DNA of 9,649 nucleotides from Simkania negevensis (lineage in GTDB: Bacteria; Chlamydiota; Chlamydiia; Chlamydiales; Simkaniaceae): assembly GCA_016191565.1 (NCBI GenBank), contig JACPWA010000107.1, forward strand, positions 1 through 9,649. Reading direction: 5' to 3'. Under the pieces are notes generated by a model, which saw only the letters and a list, made by a program, of their open reading frames with translations, searched no databases and was not told the origin of the DNA. Shown here piece after piece: positions 1 to 6,758 of this stretch (its first letter is position 1; each line of letters opens with the position of its first letter). The translations under genes were made by a program, and so were the position numbers.

Positions 1-176
1 ATCTGTTTCGGTGTTACGTTAGATGTAACTCATGTATTGACACTACAACCTGGCATTTCTCCTTCCCAACCGAATTTTCACGCTCATTTGCGAAATACAT
101 TTCACCAGTAGGTAAAGTGAAAAATTAATAGCAAAGAACACCATTAATAGTTCTAAATTTCCACTTTATTACATCA
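1..176. other. Left-edge segment without a recognisable gene
   Basis: A plus-strand frame is open from base 1 to a TAG at 109-111 (36 codons, no start visible because the window cuts it). It could be the 3' end of a gene lying to the left, but the peptide matches no family I know. The remainder up to the YccF start at 177 shows no clear Shine-Dalgarno site or strong promoter. GTTAC (14-18) and GTAAC (26-30) form a short inverted repeat that could easily be chance. Confidence 0.3.
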
Positions 177-458
177 ATGGCACCGTTCAATCTTTTAGGC
201 AACATCATCTGGCTCATATTCGGCGGGCTTTTCTGTGCTATCGGATACGTAGTTGGCGGCATAGCGCTTTGTTGCACGGTCATCGGTATCCCGTTCGGAC
301 TGCAATGTTTTAAGCTGGCCGGCGTGGTGCTTTTCCATTTTGGTAAAGACCCGACACCATGCGGAAGAGGTTCCAATAAGGAAGAGATTGAGGGTTATGC
401 CTCCCCATATATCCGCTTACTGAATCAGCAAAAAGAACGGCAGTCGCAATCTCATTAA
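177..458 (+). pseudogene. Truncated YccF-domain (DUF307) inner-membrane protein
   Basis: Residues about 6-58 of this 93-residue frame match the YccF domain, a small hydrophobic inner-membrane module of unknown function. They contain a G-N-I-I-W-L-I-F-G-G opening, a hydrophobic segment at about 10-34, the signature I-G-I-P-F-G-L-Q-C-F-K-L at about 36-47, and the terminal F-G-K at 55-57. Family proteins usually run to about 120-150 residues, often with two such domains. Here similarity stops near base 350, and the last 35 residues are polar and unlike the family, so the gene appears cut and joined to unrelated DNA. No good ribosome binding site precedes the ATG. The domain-coding part is visibly GC-richer than the flanking DNA, which suggests acquired DNA. 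The domain call is fairly sure; whether any protein is made is doubtful. Confidence 0.6.
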
Positions 459-699
459 CTAGCAAAGCAGGAATTTCTTCCCAACAAGGAGGCTCTAAAT
501 TGGCAAAGTGGGTTATTGTCGTTGCTGTAAGATAAGCTGCTTGTGCATGAGTAAAAAGCTGCTCTCCGTATTTAAAAGTAGGAGCGCCTGCAGCGATTAG
601 CCTTGATATTTTTGCATTGGTATCGCCCCAAAGAGGGGTAAATGGATTGAGGGCTTGCTCTTGAAGCTTTATATTGTGCCGAACAGTATTTATAATCAT
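310..699 (-). CDS. Unrecognised reading frame, probably a broken gene, antisense to the YccF fragment
   Basis: A 129-codon minus-strand frame starts at an ATG (697-699) inside a perfect 16-bp palindrome, with the very AT-rich spacer upstream as a possible promoter region. I do not recognise the protein. Residues about 1-95 have a plausible protein-like composition (aromatic and Ala/Thr-rich patches such as F-T-H-A-Q-A-A-Y and E-I-P-A-L-L-V-N-E-I-A). The last 35 or so residues are read antisense through the YccF fragment and are probably not native. The likely picture is a gene that lost its 3' end in the same rearrangement that cut the YccF gene, with a junction between about 345 and 420. No Shine-Dalgarno sequence is visible. 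It may be a remnant only. Confidence 0.3.
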   Translation of the reverse strand: MIINTVRHNIKLQEQALNPFTPLWGDTNAKISRLIAAGAPTFKYGEQLFTHAQAAYLTATTITHFANLEPPCWEEIPALLVNEIATAVLFADSVSGYMGRHNPQSLPYWNLFRMVSGLYQNGKAPRRPA

Positions 700-706
700 G
701 ATTATA
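691..706. repeat. Perfect 16-bp palindrome over a start codon
   Basis: TATAATCATGATTATA is fully self-complementary and contains the ATG of the minus-strand frame 310-699. It could be an operator for that gene. In DNA this AT-rich it may also be chance. Confidence 0.35.
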
Positions 707-880
707 ACTTATACACTAAATTGATAGAATTAATTATAAATTAATTATTAATAATAATCAATTATTAAATATTATGTATTTAAAAAAATTAAATATAATT
801 AATTAAATTGTTTATTTTAAGTCACTTGAAAATAAATAAAGTGTATTGAATAGGTTAACGCTCATTTTCTATATGTTTGA
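707..880. other. Extremely AT-rich spacer
   Basis: I count 14 G/C in 711-850 and only 3 G/C in 731-820, against roughly 40-45% GC in the coding parts. No gene is supported. The stretch includes a perfect hairpin with 8-bp AATTAATT arms around a 3-base loop (728-746). A weak promoter-like pair, TTGAAT (846-851) and TATATG (870-875) with 18 bases between, precedes the hipS remnant at 881. The composition fits a boundary between accessory blocks or a divergent promoter region. Confidence 0.55.
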
Positions 881-1096
881 ATGCTTACTGATATAACTGC
901 ATTTCACCGCTATGCCAGTAAAAAAGGTTATAAAGGTCCTTCTGTTTCCCCTACAATGTCTTCACTTTTCACAAAAATAGCATCTTTTTGTGAGAGTTTA
1001 GTTATGCAGAAAAACTCTCTTATTTTGCCTATGTCTATTGAGGATCTAATTAGAATCCATCAACCAATGGCTCAACCTGAAAACAGACCTATGTAA
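881..1096 (+). pseudogene. Remnant of a second hipS (HipA N-terminal-like) gene
   Basis: This 71-residue frame aligns with HipS encoded at 1451-1765. Residues 9-26 pair with HipS 26-43 with 10 of 18 identities, including Y-K-G-P, V-S and T-M. After a five-residue deletion, residues 30-40 (F-T-K-I-A-S-F-C-E-S-L) pair with HipS 52-62 (F-D-Q-F-P-S-F-F-E-G-L). The codons for the Y-K-G-P block agree at about 26 of 36 bases by my count, with mostly transition differences. The first 25 or so residues of HipS have no counterpart: a TGA sits directly before the ATG and the upstream DNA is the AT-rich spacer. The C-terminal part diverges and lacks the G-D/Q-L-V-G motif. It is best read as a decayed paralogue on the same strand just upstream of the intact operon. 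A short functional peptide cannot be excluded. Confidence 0.55.
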
Positions 1097-1124
1097 TGTG
1101 TAATGAAAAAAATAAATTAGTTAA

Positions 1125-1148
1125 ATTTTACTGCTATATCAGTAAAAT
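1125..1148. promoter_or_regulatory. Candidate HipB operator O1
   Basis: A perfect inverted repeat, ATTTTACTG (1125-1133), six-base spacer, CAGTAAAAT (1140-1148), lies just upstream of the hipB promoter. The two-fold symmetry and half-site spacing suit a dimeric Xre/HipB-type repressor. The same half-site recurs in O2, 72 bp further on. Binding by HipB is inferred. Confidence 0.6.
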
Positions 1149-1171
1149 ATACTGTTTTTCAATCTATCGTC

Positions 1172-1200
1172 TTGCCTAAATGGCATAAAACAGCTAAAAT
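1172..1200 (+). promoter_or_regulatory. Candidate hipBST promoter
   Basis: TTGCCT (1172-1177) and TAAAAT (1195-1200) are separated by 17 bases, matching the sigma-70/sigma-66 consensus at 4 of 6 and 5 of 6 positions. Transcription would start near 1207, giving a leader of about 20 bases before hipB. Operator O2 overlaps the -10 element and start site, and O1 lies upstream, which is the arrangement expected for autorepression. Confidence 0.5.
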
Positions 1201-1220
1201 TACCGTTAAAGCAGTAAAAA
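1197..1220. promoter_or_regulatory. Candidate HipB operator O2
   Basis: An imperfect copy of O1 with the same geometry: TTACCG (1200-1205), six-base spacer, then CAGTAAAA (1212-1219), identical over eight bases to the right half of O1. The inner left half differs from O1 by one base (TTACCG against TTACTG). It overlaps the predicted -10 box and start site. O1 and O2 centres are 72 bp apart, close to seven helical turns. Confidence 0.5.
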
Positions 1221-1227
1221 CCCATGT

Positions 1228-1467
1228 ATGCACGCTAAGCTAATTGCCCAGATGATCCGTTTCCACCGCCAAAAAGCCAATCTGACTCAAGCAGAGCTAG
1301 GCAACCTTGCTGAGGTCGGTAAAACAACAGTATTTGATGTAGAAAAGGGGAAATTAAGTATTCGGTTAGATACCCTGCTCAAGCTGCTTCACGTATTAAA
1401 TATCAAAATCGAATTTCAAGGACCCTTGATGAAGCTATTTAAGGAAAAGTGTGATGAAAAAAGCTAG
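1228..1467 (+). CDS. hipB: HipB-like antitoxin / Xre-family repressor
   Basis: A 79-residue protein with an Xre/Cro helix-turn-helix at about residues 19-42 (L-T-Q-A-E-L-G-N-L-A ... G-K-T-T-V-F-D-V-E-K-G). It is followed by the helix and short beta segment typical of HipB (I-R-L-D-T-L-L-K-L-L at 45-54, then L-N-I-K-I-E-F). HipB binds DNA as a dimer, represses its own operon and joins the toxin complex. In three-gene systems the kinase-neutralising activity lies mainly in HipS. The start at 1228 is chosen because it begins the conserved N-terminal helix; no Shine-Dalgarno site is evident, and ATG 1252 is a shorter alternative that would clip that helix. The gene overlaps hipS by 14-17 bases. 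Two matching inverted repeats lie in its promoter region. Confidence 0.85.
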   Translation: MHAKLIAQMIRFHRQKANLTQAELGNLAEVGKTTVFDVEKGKLSIRLDTLLKLLHVLNIKIEFQGPLMKLFKEKCDEKS

Positions 1468-1765
1468 AGTGTTTGTCGATGGAGAATTAGCTGGAGTGCT
1501 AGAGGAAATAAAGAGAAGCAAGCAGTATCGCTTTACTTATCTAAAAGACTATAAAGGCCCCGCCGTTTCCCTTACGATGCCCACTGACCAGGAAGTGCAT
1601 GAGTTTGACCAATTTCCTTCATTTTTTGAAGGGCTCCTTCCAGAAGGGGTGATGCTTGAGAGCCTTTTGCGCCATGCCAAACTAGATCAACATGATATGC
1701 TTGGCCAACTCATCGTAGTTGGTCAGGATCTTGTAGGGAATGTTACAGTAGAGGCTGCCGAATGA
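1451..1765 (+). CDS. hipS: HipS-like antitoxin (stand-alone HipA N-terminal domain)
   Basis: About 104 residues matching only the N-terminal domain that precedes the kinase in classical HipA (the couple_hipA region). The features are a beta-rich start (A-R-V-F-V-D-G-E-L-A-G-V-L), Y-K-G-P-A-V-S-L-T-M-P at 34-44, F-P-S-F-F-E-G-L-L-P-E-G at 55-66, and the closing G-Q-D-L-V-G-N-V-T-V at 91-100. In E. coli HipBST this small protein, not HipB, is the direct antitoxin of HipT. From memory a Trp of E. coli HipS enters the kinase active site. This protein has no Trp, and Phe58/Phe59 lie in the comparable region (inference). GTG at 1451 and ATG at 1454 are both possible; AAGGA at 1441-1445 is better spaced for 1454. 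The gene overlaps hipB upstream and shares an ATGA with hipT downstream, so translation should be coupled. Confidence 0.82.
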   Translation: MMKKARVFVDGELAGVLEEIKRSKQYRFTYLKDYKGPAVSLTMPTDQEVHEFDQFPSFFEGLLPEGVMLESLLRHAKLDQHDMLGQLIVVGQDLVGNVTVEAAE

Positions 1766-2688
1766 ACCGATGCCCCATTACTTATGAGTTTTGCTCTAAT
1801 CAAAAATATTCAAAGAAAGGGCTCCATCTTCTTTCTCCAAAGCTTAAAGAACTCAAGGACTTTCCCTTTACGGCAAAAGAGCAACGAGAATTAGCCTTAG
1901 AGCAGGCCTCCAAGCTCTCTATTCAAGGAATGCAGTTTAAACTTAGCGCCAAGTTAAGCTTCCCCAACGAAACATTTGAACTGATAGAAAGGAAAGGAAC
2001 TTTTATCTTAAAGCCTCCTCATCAGGTCTATGACGAGGTCCCTCAAAATGAGGACCTCACGATGAGGTTAGCCAAAACAGTAGATTTAGAAGTTCCTCTT
2101 CATGGCATGATCTATAATAAAGATGGATCGCTTACTTACTTTATCAAAAGGTTTGATAGGCTTCCTAGAGGACATAAAATCGCAGTGGAAGACTTTACTC
2201 AAGTCTTAGGCTATTCTAGAGAGACTAAATATGAATCTAGCATGGAAAAACTGATTTCGGCAATTGAACAAAAATGCACCTTTCCATTAATAGAAAAACT
2301 CAAATTGTTTCGCCTCACCCTTTTTAATCTTCTCGTAGGTAATGACGATGCTCATCTTAAAAACTTTTCCCTGATTACACGCGCAGGAAAAGTTGAAATG
2401 AGTCCTGTATATGATCTACTTAATTCCACTCTTATCATTAAATCTGGAGAAGAGTCTGCTCTTCCTCTCCGAGGAAAAAAAAGCAATTTTAAGTGTGCAG
2501 ATGTATTCGATTACTTTGGAAAAGAAAGGCTAGGACTTGCAACAGCAATAGTAGAACAAGAAATGGAAAGATTTACAAAAGCTCTTCCTAAATGGAAGTT
2601 CCTCTTAGAACAAAGTTTTCTGTCCTTAGACCTACAAGAAGCATATTGGAAAATAATAGAGGCGCGCTCACAAAGGTTTTTTACATAA
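1762..2688 (+). CDS. hipT: HipT-like serine/threonine kinase toxin
   Basis: A 308-residue HipA-family kinase lacking the N-terminal domain, which is encoded separately as HipS. Visible motifs are the loop S53-I54-Q55-G56-M-Q-F-K-L-S, an ATP-site lysine in F-I-L-K84, N96-E-D-L-T-M-R-L-A, R130-F-D-R, E143-D-F-T-Q, the catalytic segment G193-N-D-D196-A-H-L-K-N201, and the metal-binding D218 in S-P-V-Y-D-L-L-N. Asp196, Asn201 and Asp218 correspond to E. coli HipA Asp309, Asn314 and Asp332, so the kinase looks intact. E. coli HipT phosphorylates tryptophanyl-tRNA synthetase and autophosphorylates two serines in an S-I-S loop. Here the second serine is Gln. GAGG at 1751-1754 is well placed before the ATG, which overlaps the hipS stop. 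The 3' end overlaps convergent holB by 8 bp. The substrate in this organism is unknown. Confidence 0.87.
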   Translation: MNRCPITYEFCSNQKYSKKGLHLLSPKLKELKDFPFTAKEQRELALEQASKLSIQGMQFKLSAKLSFPNETFELIERKGTFILKPPHQVYDEVPQNEDLTMRLAKTVDLEVPLHGMIYNKDGSLTYFIKRFDRLPRGHKIAVEDFTQVLGYSRETKYESSMEKLISAIEQKCTFPLIEKLKLFRLTLFNLLVGNDDAHLKNFSLITRAGKVEMSPVYDLLNSTLIIKSGEESALPLRGKKSNFKCADVFDYFGKERLGLATAIVEQEMERFTKALPKWKFLLEQSFLSLDLQEAYWKIIEARSQRFFT

Positions 2689-3631
2689 TCCCAAATAAAG
2701 AAAGAAACAGCGCTTCTAAGCAGGCAGAAAAGCTCATACCAAGTTGGAAGGCTCTTTTTCCTTCTTCTATTGCTCTCTCAATCTGTTGGAAGGAGGGAAG
2801 AGGCATTTCAATGCACTGTCCTAGTTCTTCTTTCCAATCCTGAAAAAAAAGATGATCAGCACTGCTTTTTGTTTGCAGAAGGTAAAGATCGCGCCAAAAG
2901 TAGGCGAGAAGATCAAACATTTCTAAGGAATGCTCTTTCTCTTTTTTGGCAAGGAGGGTTTCAAGTTCCTGCAATGCCTCTTCTCCCTTAAGGTAATCTC
3001 TTTTAGCGTAGTAAAAAGCAGTTTTGAAAAAGCTTTCGATCAAGCTGTTTTCTTCCTCCCCTAAAAGTTCTTCTGCTTTGGCAAGGCTACCTCTAGAGAG
3101 GAGGAGGATTTTTTTTTCTGTTTCTTTGCTTAAGTCTTGCCTCTTCTTTAGATAGAGGAGAATCTCTTCGTGTGAAAGGGAGGAAAAAGGGAGATGAAAG
3201 GAGCGAGATTGGATGGTAGGCAAAATGAGATCGAGCTCTGAGGTGATAAGAAGAGTAATTACAAAGGGGGGCGCCTCTTCAAGGGTTTTGAGAAGGGCAT
3301 TAGCACTAGCTGGAAGCATCCTGTCTGCCTGCTTAAATAGAAAGAGTTTGAACTTGCCTTCGGTAGGAGGCAGTTTGGTCGACTCTATGTAGCGGCGGAT
3401 TGATTCGATCGGGTGTAGGTTTGCCTTTCCTTCGGGGGTGAAAACCATAAGATCGATAGGGCGCTCATGATGAGGAAGAAGAGCATGAGAAAAGGCGTAA
3501 GCACAAGTGGTTTTTCCCACCCCTTTGGGACCAGAAAAGAGAAGGGTTTGAGGGAACACCCCTTCTGCTGCGAATGTTTTGAGCACTTTTTTGATTTTAG
3601 TATGAGCAGGAAAGTCGTCTAAAGTAAGCAT
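2681..3631 (-). CDS. holB: DNA polymerase III delta-prime subunit (clamp loader)
   Basis: A 316-residue AAA+ clamp-loader protein; delta-prime helps the gamma/tau-delta complex open the sliding clamp and place it on primed DNA. It shows the Walker A G-P-K-G-V-G-K-T at 34-41, the A-D-R-M region at 102-105, the family signature A-N-A-L-L-K-T-L-E-E at 110-119, and S-R-S at 142-144 in place of the usual S-R-C sensor/finger motif. The four cysteines that bind zinc in E. coli delta-prime are absent; the segment at about 52-75 has none. The intact Walker A differs from the degenerate E. coli one, but delta-prime varies here. The start codon lies inside tmk (13-bp overlap) with no Shine-Dalgarno site, so coupling is likely. 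A run of nine A residues spans codons 172-175. No terminator is visible before hipT converges on it. Confidence 0.88.
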   Translation of the reverse strand: MLTLDDFPAHTKIKKVLKTFAAEGVFPQTLLFSGPKGVGKTTCAYAFSHALLPHHERPIDLMVFTPEGKANLHPIESIRRYIESTKLPPTEGKFKLFLFKQADRMLPASANALLKTLEEAPPFVITLLITSELDLILPTIQSRSFHLPFSSLSHEEILLYLKKRQDLSKETEKKILLLSRGSLAKAEELLGEEENSLIESFFKTAFYYAKRDYLKGEEALQELETLLAKKEKEHSLEMFDLLAYFWRDLYLLQTKSSADHLFFQDWKEELGQCIEMPLPSFQQIERAIEEGKRAFQLGMSFSACLEALFLSLFGIM

Positions 3632-4278
3632 GAGAGTGCGTGGAGTTTTTGATCAATAACTTTAAGGGCTTTTTCTGCTATATGAGCGGGAGACTCTTTT
3701 CCATCTAAGATCACAAATCTCTCTTGTTCTTTTGCCGCAAGGGCAAGAAAGCTTTGTCTTACTTTTTCATGAAACTCGATTTCCTGCTCTTCGATCCGAT
3801 CAAGGGCCTTCCCCTTCTTTGCTCTGGCGATGCCCACTTTTGGCTCAAGGTCAATAAAAAAGGTAAGGTCAGGAGAAAGTCTTGAGGTAGCAAAAGAACA
3901 AAAGAGCCTAAGGGAATCCTGATCAATGAGGCGGCCCCCTCCTTGATAGGCAAGAGTAGAATCATTAAAGCGATCAGAAATCACCACTTTTCCTTGGGCA
4001 AGGGCAGGGAGGATCAGCTCTTCTACATGTTGGGAACGGTCAGCTAAAAAAAGAAAGAGCTCTGCCTTGACAGAAAGGGGCTTGCTTTTTTTGTTGAGGA
4101 GGATCTTTCGAATCTCCTCCCCTGTTTCCGTTCCCCCTGGCTCTCTAGTAATGAGCAAAGGGATCTTCCTAATGGTAAGCGCTTGCTTTAGTCTTTCCAT
4201 AAGGGTAGTTTTACCTGCCCCTTCTCCTCCTTCTATGGTAAAGAAAAGCCCTTTAGAAGACTTATTACTTTTCTCCAC
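3619..4278 (-). CDS. tmk: Thymidylate kinase (dTMP kinase)
   Basis: A 219-residue cytosolic kinase converting dTMP to dTDP with ATP, the committed step of dTTP supply. Motifs in order: P-loop G-G-E-G-A-G-K-T at 17-24, T-R-E-P-G-G-T at 44-50, the D102-R103-F catalytic/DRX motif in V-I-S-D-R-F, Y-Q-G-G-G-R at 111-116, and a LID region with D160-R161-I-E. The length is a few residues above the usual 200-215 because of a short Ser/Lys-rich N-terminus. The start is a GTG at 4278: the same frame has a TAG three codons upstream and no ATG before the P-loop. The gene overlaps the end of gyrA by 14 bp and the start of holB by 13 bp. From memory this order matches Chlamydia. Confidence 0.93.
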   Translation of the reverse strand: MEKSNKSSKGLFFTIEGGEGAGKTTLMERLKQALTIRKIPLLITREPGGTETGEEIRKILLNKKSKPLSVKAELFLFLADRSQHVEELILPALAQGKVVISDRFNDSTLAYQGGGRLIDQDSLRLFCSFATSRLSPDLTFFIDLEPKVGIARAKKGKALDRIEEQEIEFHEKVRQSFLALAAKEQERFVILDGKESPAHIAEKALKVIDQKLHALSCLL

Positions 4279-6736
4279 CTTCTTCTACTACTTTTTCGAT
4301 TTGTTCAATCTTCTGCATCGCAACTATTGTATCCCCTTCATGAAGTTGGACCACTTTGACTCCTTGAGTAGAGCGTCCCATTACACGAAGGTCTTTCATT
4401 CCCATCCGCACGGCTTGACCAGAGCTTGACATCATCACTACACTATCTTGATCGGTGACGGCAATAGCCCCCACCACCCGTCCATTTCTTTTACTAGTAA
4501 TGATGGAGCGTACTCCTACTCCTCCCCGGTTGGTTTGCCTGAAGTCTTCTACATGGGAACGTTTGCCAAAGCCATTTTCACACACAACAAGGATCGTGCC
4601 ATCAGGTTTCACCACTTCACAAGAGACCACTGCATCTTGAGGATTTTTTAACTTCACCCCGCGCACTCCTCTTGCCACCCGTCCTAAAGGACGGATGAGA
4701 TCTTGATCGAAACGGACTGCCATCCCATCTTTAGTAAAGAGCATGATCTGAGTAGCCGTTCGAACAACATGGGCAGAGATCACCTCATCTCCTTCATCAA
4801 TGGTAATTGCATAGACCCCTTTCTTTCTTGGAGAATCATAGGCGGATAAGAGAGTTTTCTTCACTACTCCATTTTTGGTAGCAAGGATGATGGAAGCTCC
4901 TTCCTCATCAAAGGAGCGGACAGCTAGGCTAGCAGCAATCTTTTCTCCTGCCTGTAGACCTTCAAGAAGGCTAACAAGAGGCTTGCCCTTAGTGCGACGC
5001 CCTGCTTCAGGGATCTGCCACACTTTAATCCAGTAGACCCGACCTAAGCTAGTAAAGACCATCAGATAGTCATGGGTGGAAGCTACATAGAGGTTTTTTA
5101 CCCCATCTGTCTCTTTTTTGATATCAAATCCAAGCACCCCTTGTCCCCCGCGACGTTGCTCTTTAAAGGTATTAGCAGGCATTCTCTTGATATAGTCATC
5201 GTTGGAAATTGTTAAAATCACCTTCTCGTCGGTAATCAGATCTTCCATCTCTAATTCCCCTTCAGCGGCAACAATCTTAGTACGGCGGTCTTGCTGATCA
5301 TATTTGATCACCTCTTCTAGTTCATCTTTGATGATGCTGCGAACAAGGAGTTCGCTAGCAAGAACAGCGCGGTAATGGGCAATTTTCTCTTGGAGCTCTT
5401 TATACTCTTCTTCAATCTTTTCCCTTTCCAGTCCAGTAAGCTGGTACAAGCGAAGATCTAAGACAGCATTTGCCTGCTTATCAGTAAAAGCATAGGCAGA
5501 AATAAGCCCTTTTTTCGCCTCTTCTCGATCATCACTCTCTCTGATCAAACGAACAACAGCATCGAGGTGATCAAGAGCTTTGAGATAGCCTTCTAAGAGA
5601 TGCGTTCTTGCCTCTGCTTTGGCCAATTCAAAACGGGTACGCGCTCTTACTACTTCGATGCGGTGATCGATCCAAGCAGAGATCATCTGTTTGATATTCA
5701 TAGTGCGAGGAAGCCCTTTATCAAGGGCGAGCATATTGCAACCAAACGTGATCTGCATGTCGGTGAATTTATAGAGCTGATTGACCACTACATCGGGAAT
5801 CTCTCCCCTCTTTAACTCAATAACAATCCGCATTCCATCTTTATCTGATTCATCCCGAATATCAGAAACGCCAGTAATCTGTTTTTCATTGATCAGTTCG
5901 GCTATCCTTTCGACCAATCTTGCTTTATTGACATTGTAAGGGACCTCATCGATCACAAGGCTCTGCCGATCTCCTGATTTTTGATCTTCCACATGGATCA
6001 CCCCGCGCACCATGAGTTTGCCCCTTCCGGTGTAATAGGCCTCTTTGATACCACTCACCCCACAAATCACTCCCCCGGTGGGAAAGTCAGGGGCTGGCAT
6101 CACTGCCATGATCTCATCTATGCTAGTGGTAGGCTCTGAAAGGAGGAGTTTGGTCGCTTCTATAAGTTCTTTGAGATTATGAGGAGGAATATTGGTAGCC
6201 ATCCCGACTGCGATCCCAGAAGAGCCGTTGCAAAGGAGGTTCGGGAACTTAGCAGGAAATACTACCGGTTCCTTTTTCGTCTCATCATAGTTAGGGATAA
6301 AATCGACAGTTTCTTTATCAAGATCCTCCATGAGAGCCATAGAAGCTTTAGTAAGCCTCGCTTCTGTATAGCGCATCGCGGCTGGTGGATCGCCATCAAT
6401 TGAACCAAAGTTTCCCTGCCCATCAACAAGGGAGTAGCGCATCACCCAATCTTGCGCCATCCTGACTAGGGTGGGATAGATTACCGATTCTCCGTGAGGA
6501 TGAAAATCCCCTGAGGTATCCCCGCAAATTTTAGCACATTTTCTATGTTTAGAAAGGGGGCCTAAATTGAGTGCTCGCATCGCAAAGAGGACGCGGCGCT
6601 GAGAGGGCTTTAAGCCATCGCGGACATCGGGAAGCGCACGAGAGATGATTACAGACATCGAGTAACGCAAATAGCTCTCTTGCATCTCATCTTCTACGGT
6701 ACGTGGGATAACCGTTTCACCTTCTGTATAGGACAT
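4265..6736 (-). CDS. gyrA: DNA gyrase subunit A
   Basis: A full-length 823-residue type IIA topoisomerase breakage-reunion subunit; with GyrB it introduces negative supercoils. The N-terminal domain has K-P-S-Q-R-R-V-L at 43-50, H-P-H-G-E-S at 79-84, and the catalytic Tyr123 in A-A-M-R-Y-T-E. The coiled-coil region lies at about 365-475. The C-terminal beta-pinwheel begins with a complete gyrase-specific GyrA box Q-R-R-G-G-Q-G at 527-533, so it is gyrase rather than ParC. Ser84 matches E. coli Ser83, while Pro88 replaces Asp87. From memory the H-G-E-S-V-I-Y-P segment is usual in Chlamydia, so it is not evidence of quinolone resistance. An AAAGGAG site (rc of 6748-6754) lies 11 bases before the ATG, in the 22-bp gap after gyrB. 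The 3' end overlaps tmk. Confidence 0.97.
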   Translation of the reverse strand: MSYTEGETVIPRTVEDEMQESYLRYSMSVIISRALPDVRDGLKPSQRRVLFAMRALNLGPLSKHRKCAKICGDTSGDFHPHGESVIYPTLVRMAQDWVMRYSLVDGQGNFGSIDGDPPAAMRYTEARLTKASMALMEDLDKETVDFIPNYDETKKEPVVFPAKFPNLLCNGSSGIAVGMATNIPPHNLKELIEATKLLLSEPTTSIDEIMAVMPAPDFPTGGVICGVSGIKEAYYTGRGKLMVRGVIHVEDQKSGDRQSLVIDEVPYNVNKARLVERIAELINEKQITGVSDIRDESDKDGMRIVIELKRGEIPDVVVNQLYKFTDMQITFGCNMLALDKGLPRTMNIKQMISAWIDHRIEVVRARTRFELAKAEARTHLLEGYLKALDHLDAVVRLIRESDDREEAKKGLISAYAFTDKQANAVLDLRLYQLTGLEREKIEEEYKELQEKIAHYRAVLASELLVRSIIKDELEEVIKYDQQDRRTKIVAAEGELEMEDLITDEKVILTISNDDYIKRMPANTFKEQRRGGQGVLGFDIKKETDGVKNLYVASTHDYLMVFTSLGRVYWIKVWQIPEAGRRTKGKPLVSLLEGLQAGEKIAASLAVRSFDEEGASIILATKNGVVKKTLLSAYDSPRKKGVYAITIDEGDEVISAHVVRTATQIMLFTKDGMAVRFDQDLIRPLGRVARGVRGVKLKNPQDAVVSCEVVKPDGTILVVCENGFGKRSHVEDFRQTNRGGVGVRSIITSKRNGRVVGAIAVTDQDSVVMMSSSGQAVRMGMKDLRVMGRSTQGVKVVQLHEGDTIVAMQKIEQIEKVVEEGGEK

Positions 6737-6758
6737 ATCGCTTTTTACTCCTTTGCTT

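Noticed and set aside
1451..2688. A frameshifted or split, inactive HipA pseudogene
   Set aside because: The split falls exactly at the HipA domain boundary, uses an ATGA start-stop overlap with its own ribosome binding site, and keeps all kinase residues. This matches the known three-gene HipBST layout.
2715..2765. A hairpin plus T-run (near AGCTCATACCAAG to CTTTTT) as a terminator of hipBST
   Set aside because: Pairing is only three to four base pairs and the site is inside holB coding sequence; not convincing.
2592..2991. Plus-strand frames 2592-2843 and 2770-2991 as small genes
   Set aside because: They lie within hipT or antisense to holB, have no recognisable domain or ribosome binding site, and are explained by the real genes.
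6470..6500. Pro88 of GyrA (E. coli Asp87 position) as a quinolone-resistance mutation
   Set aside because: The H-G-E-S-V-I-Y-P segment is, from memory, normal in Chlamydia, and the key serine at position 84 is intact.
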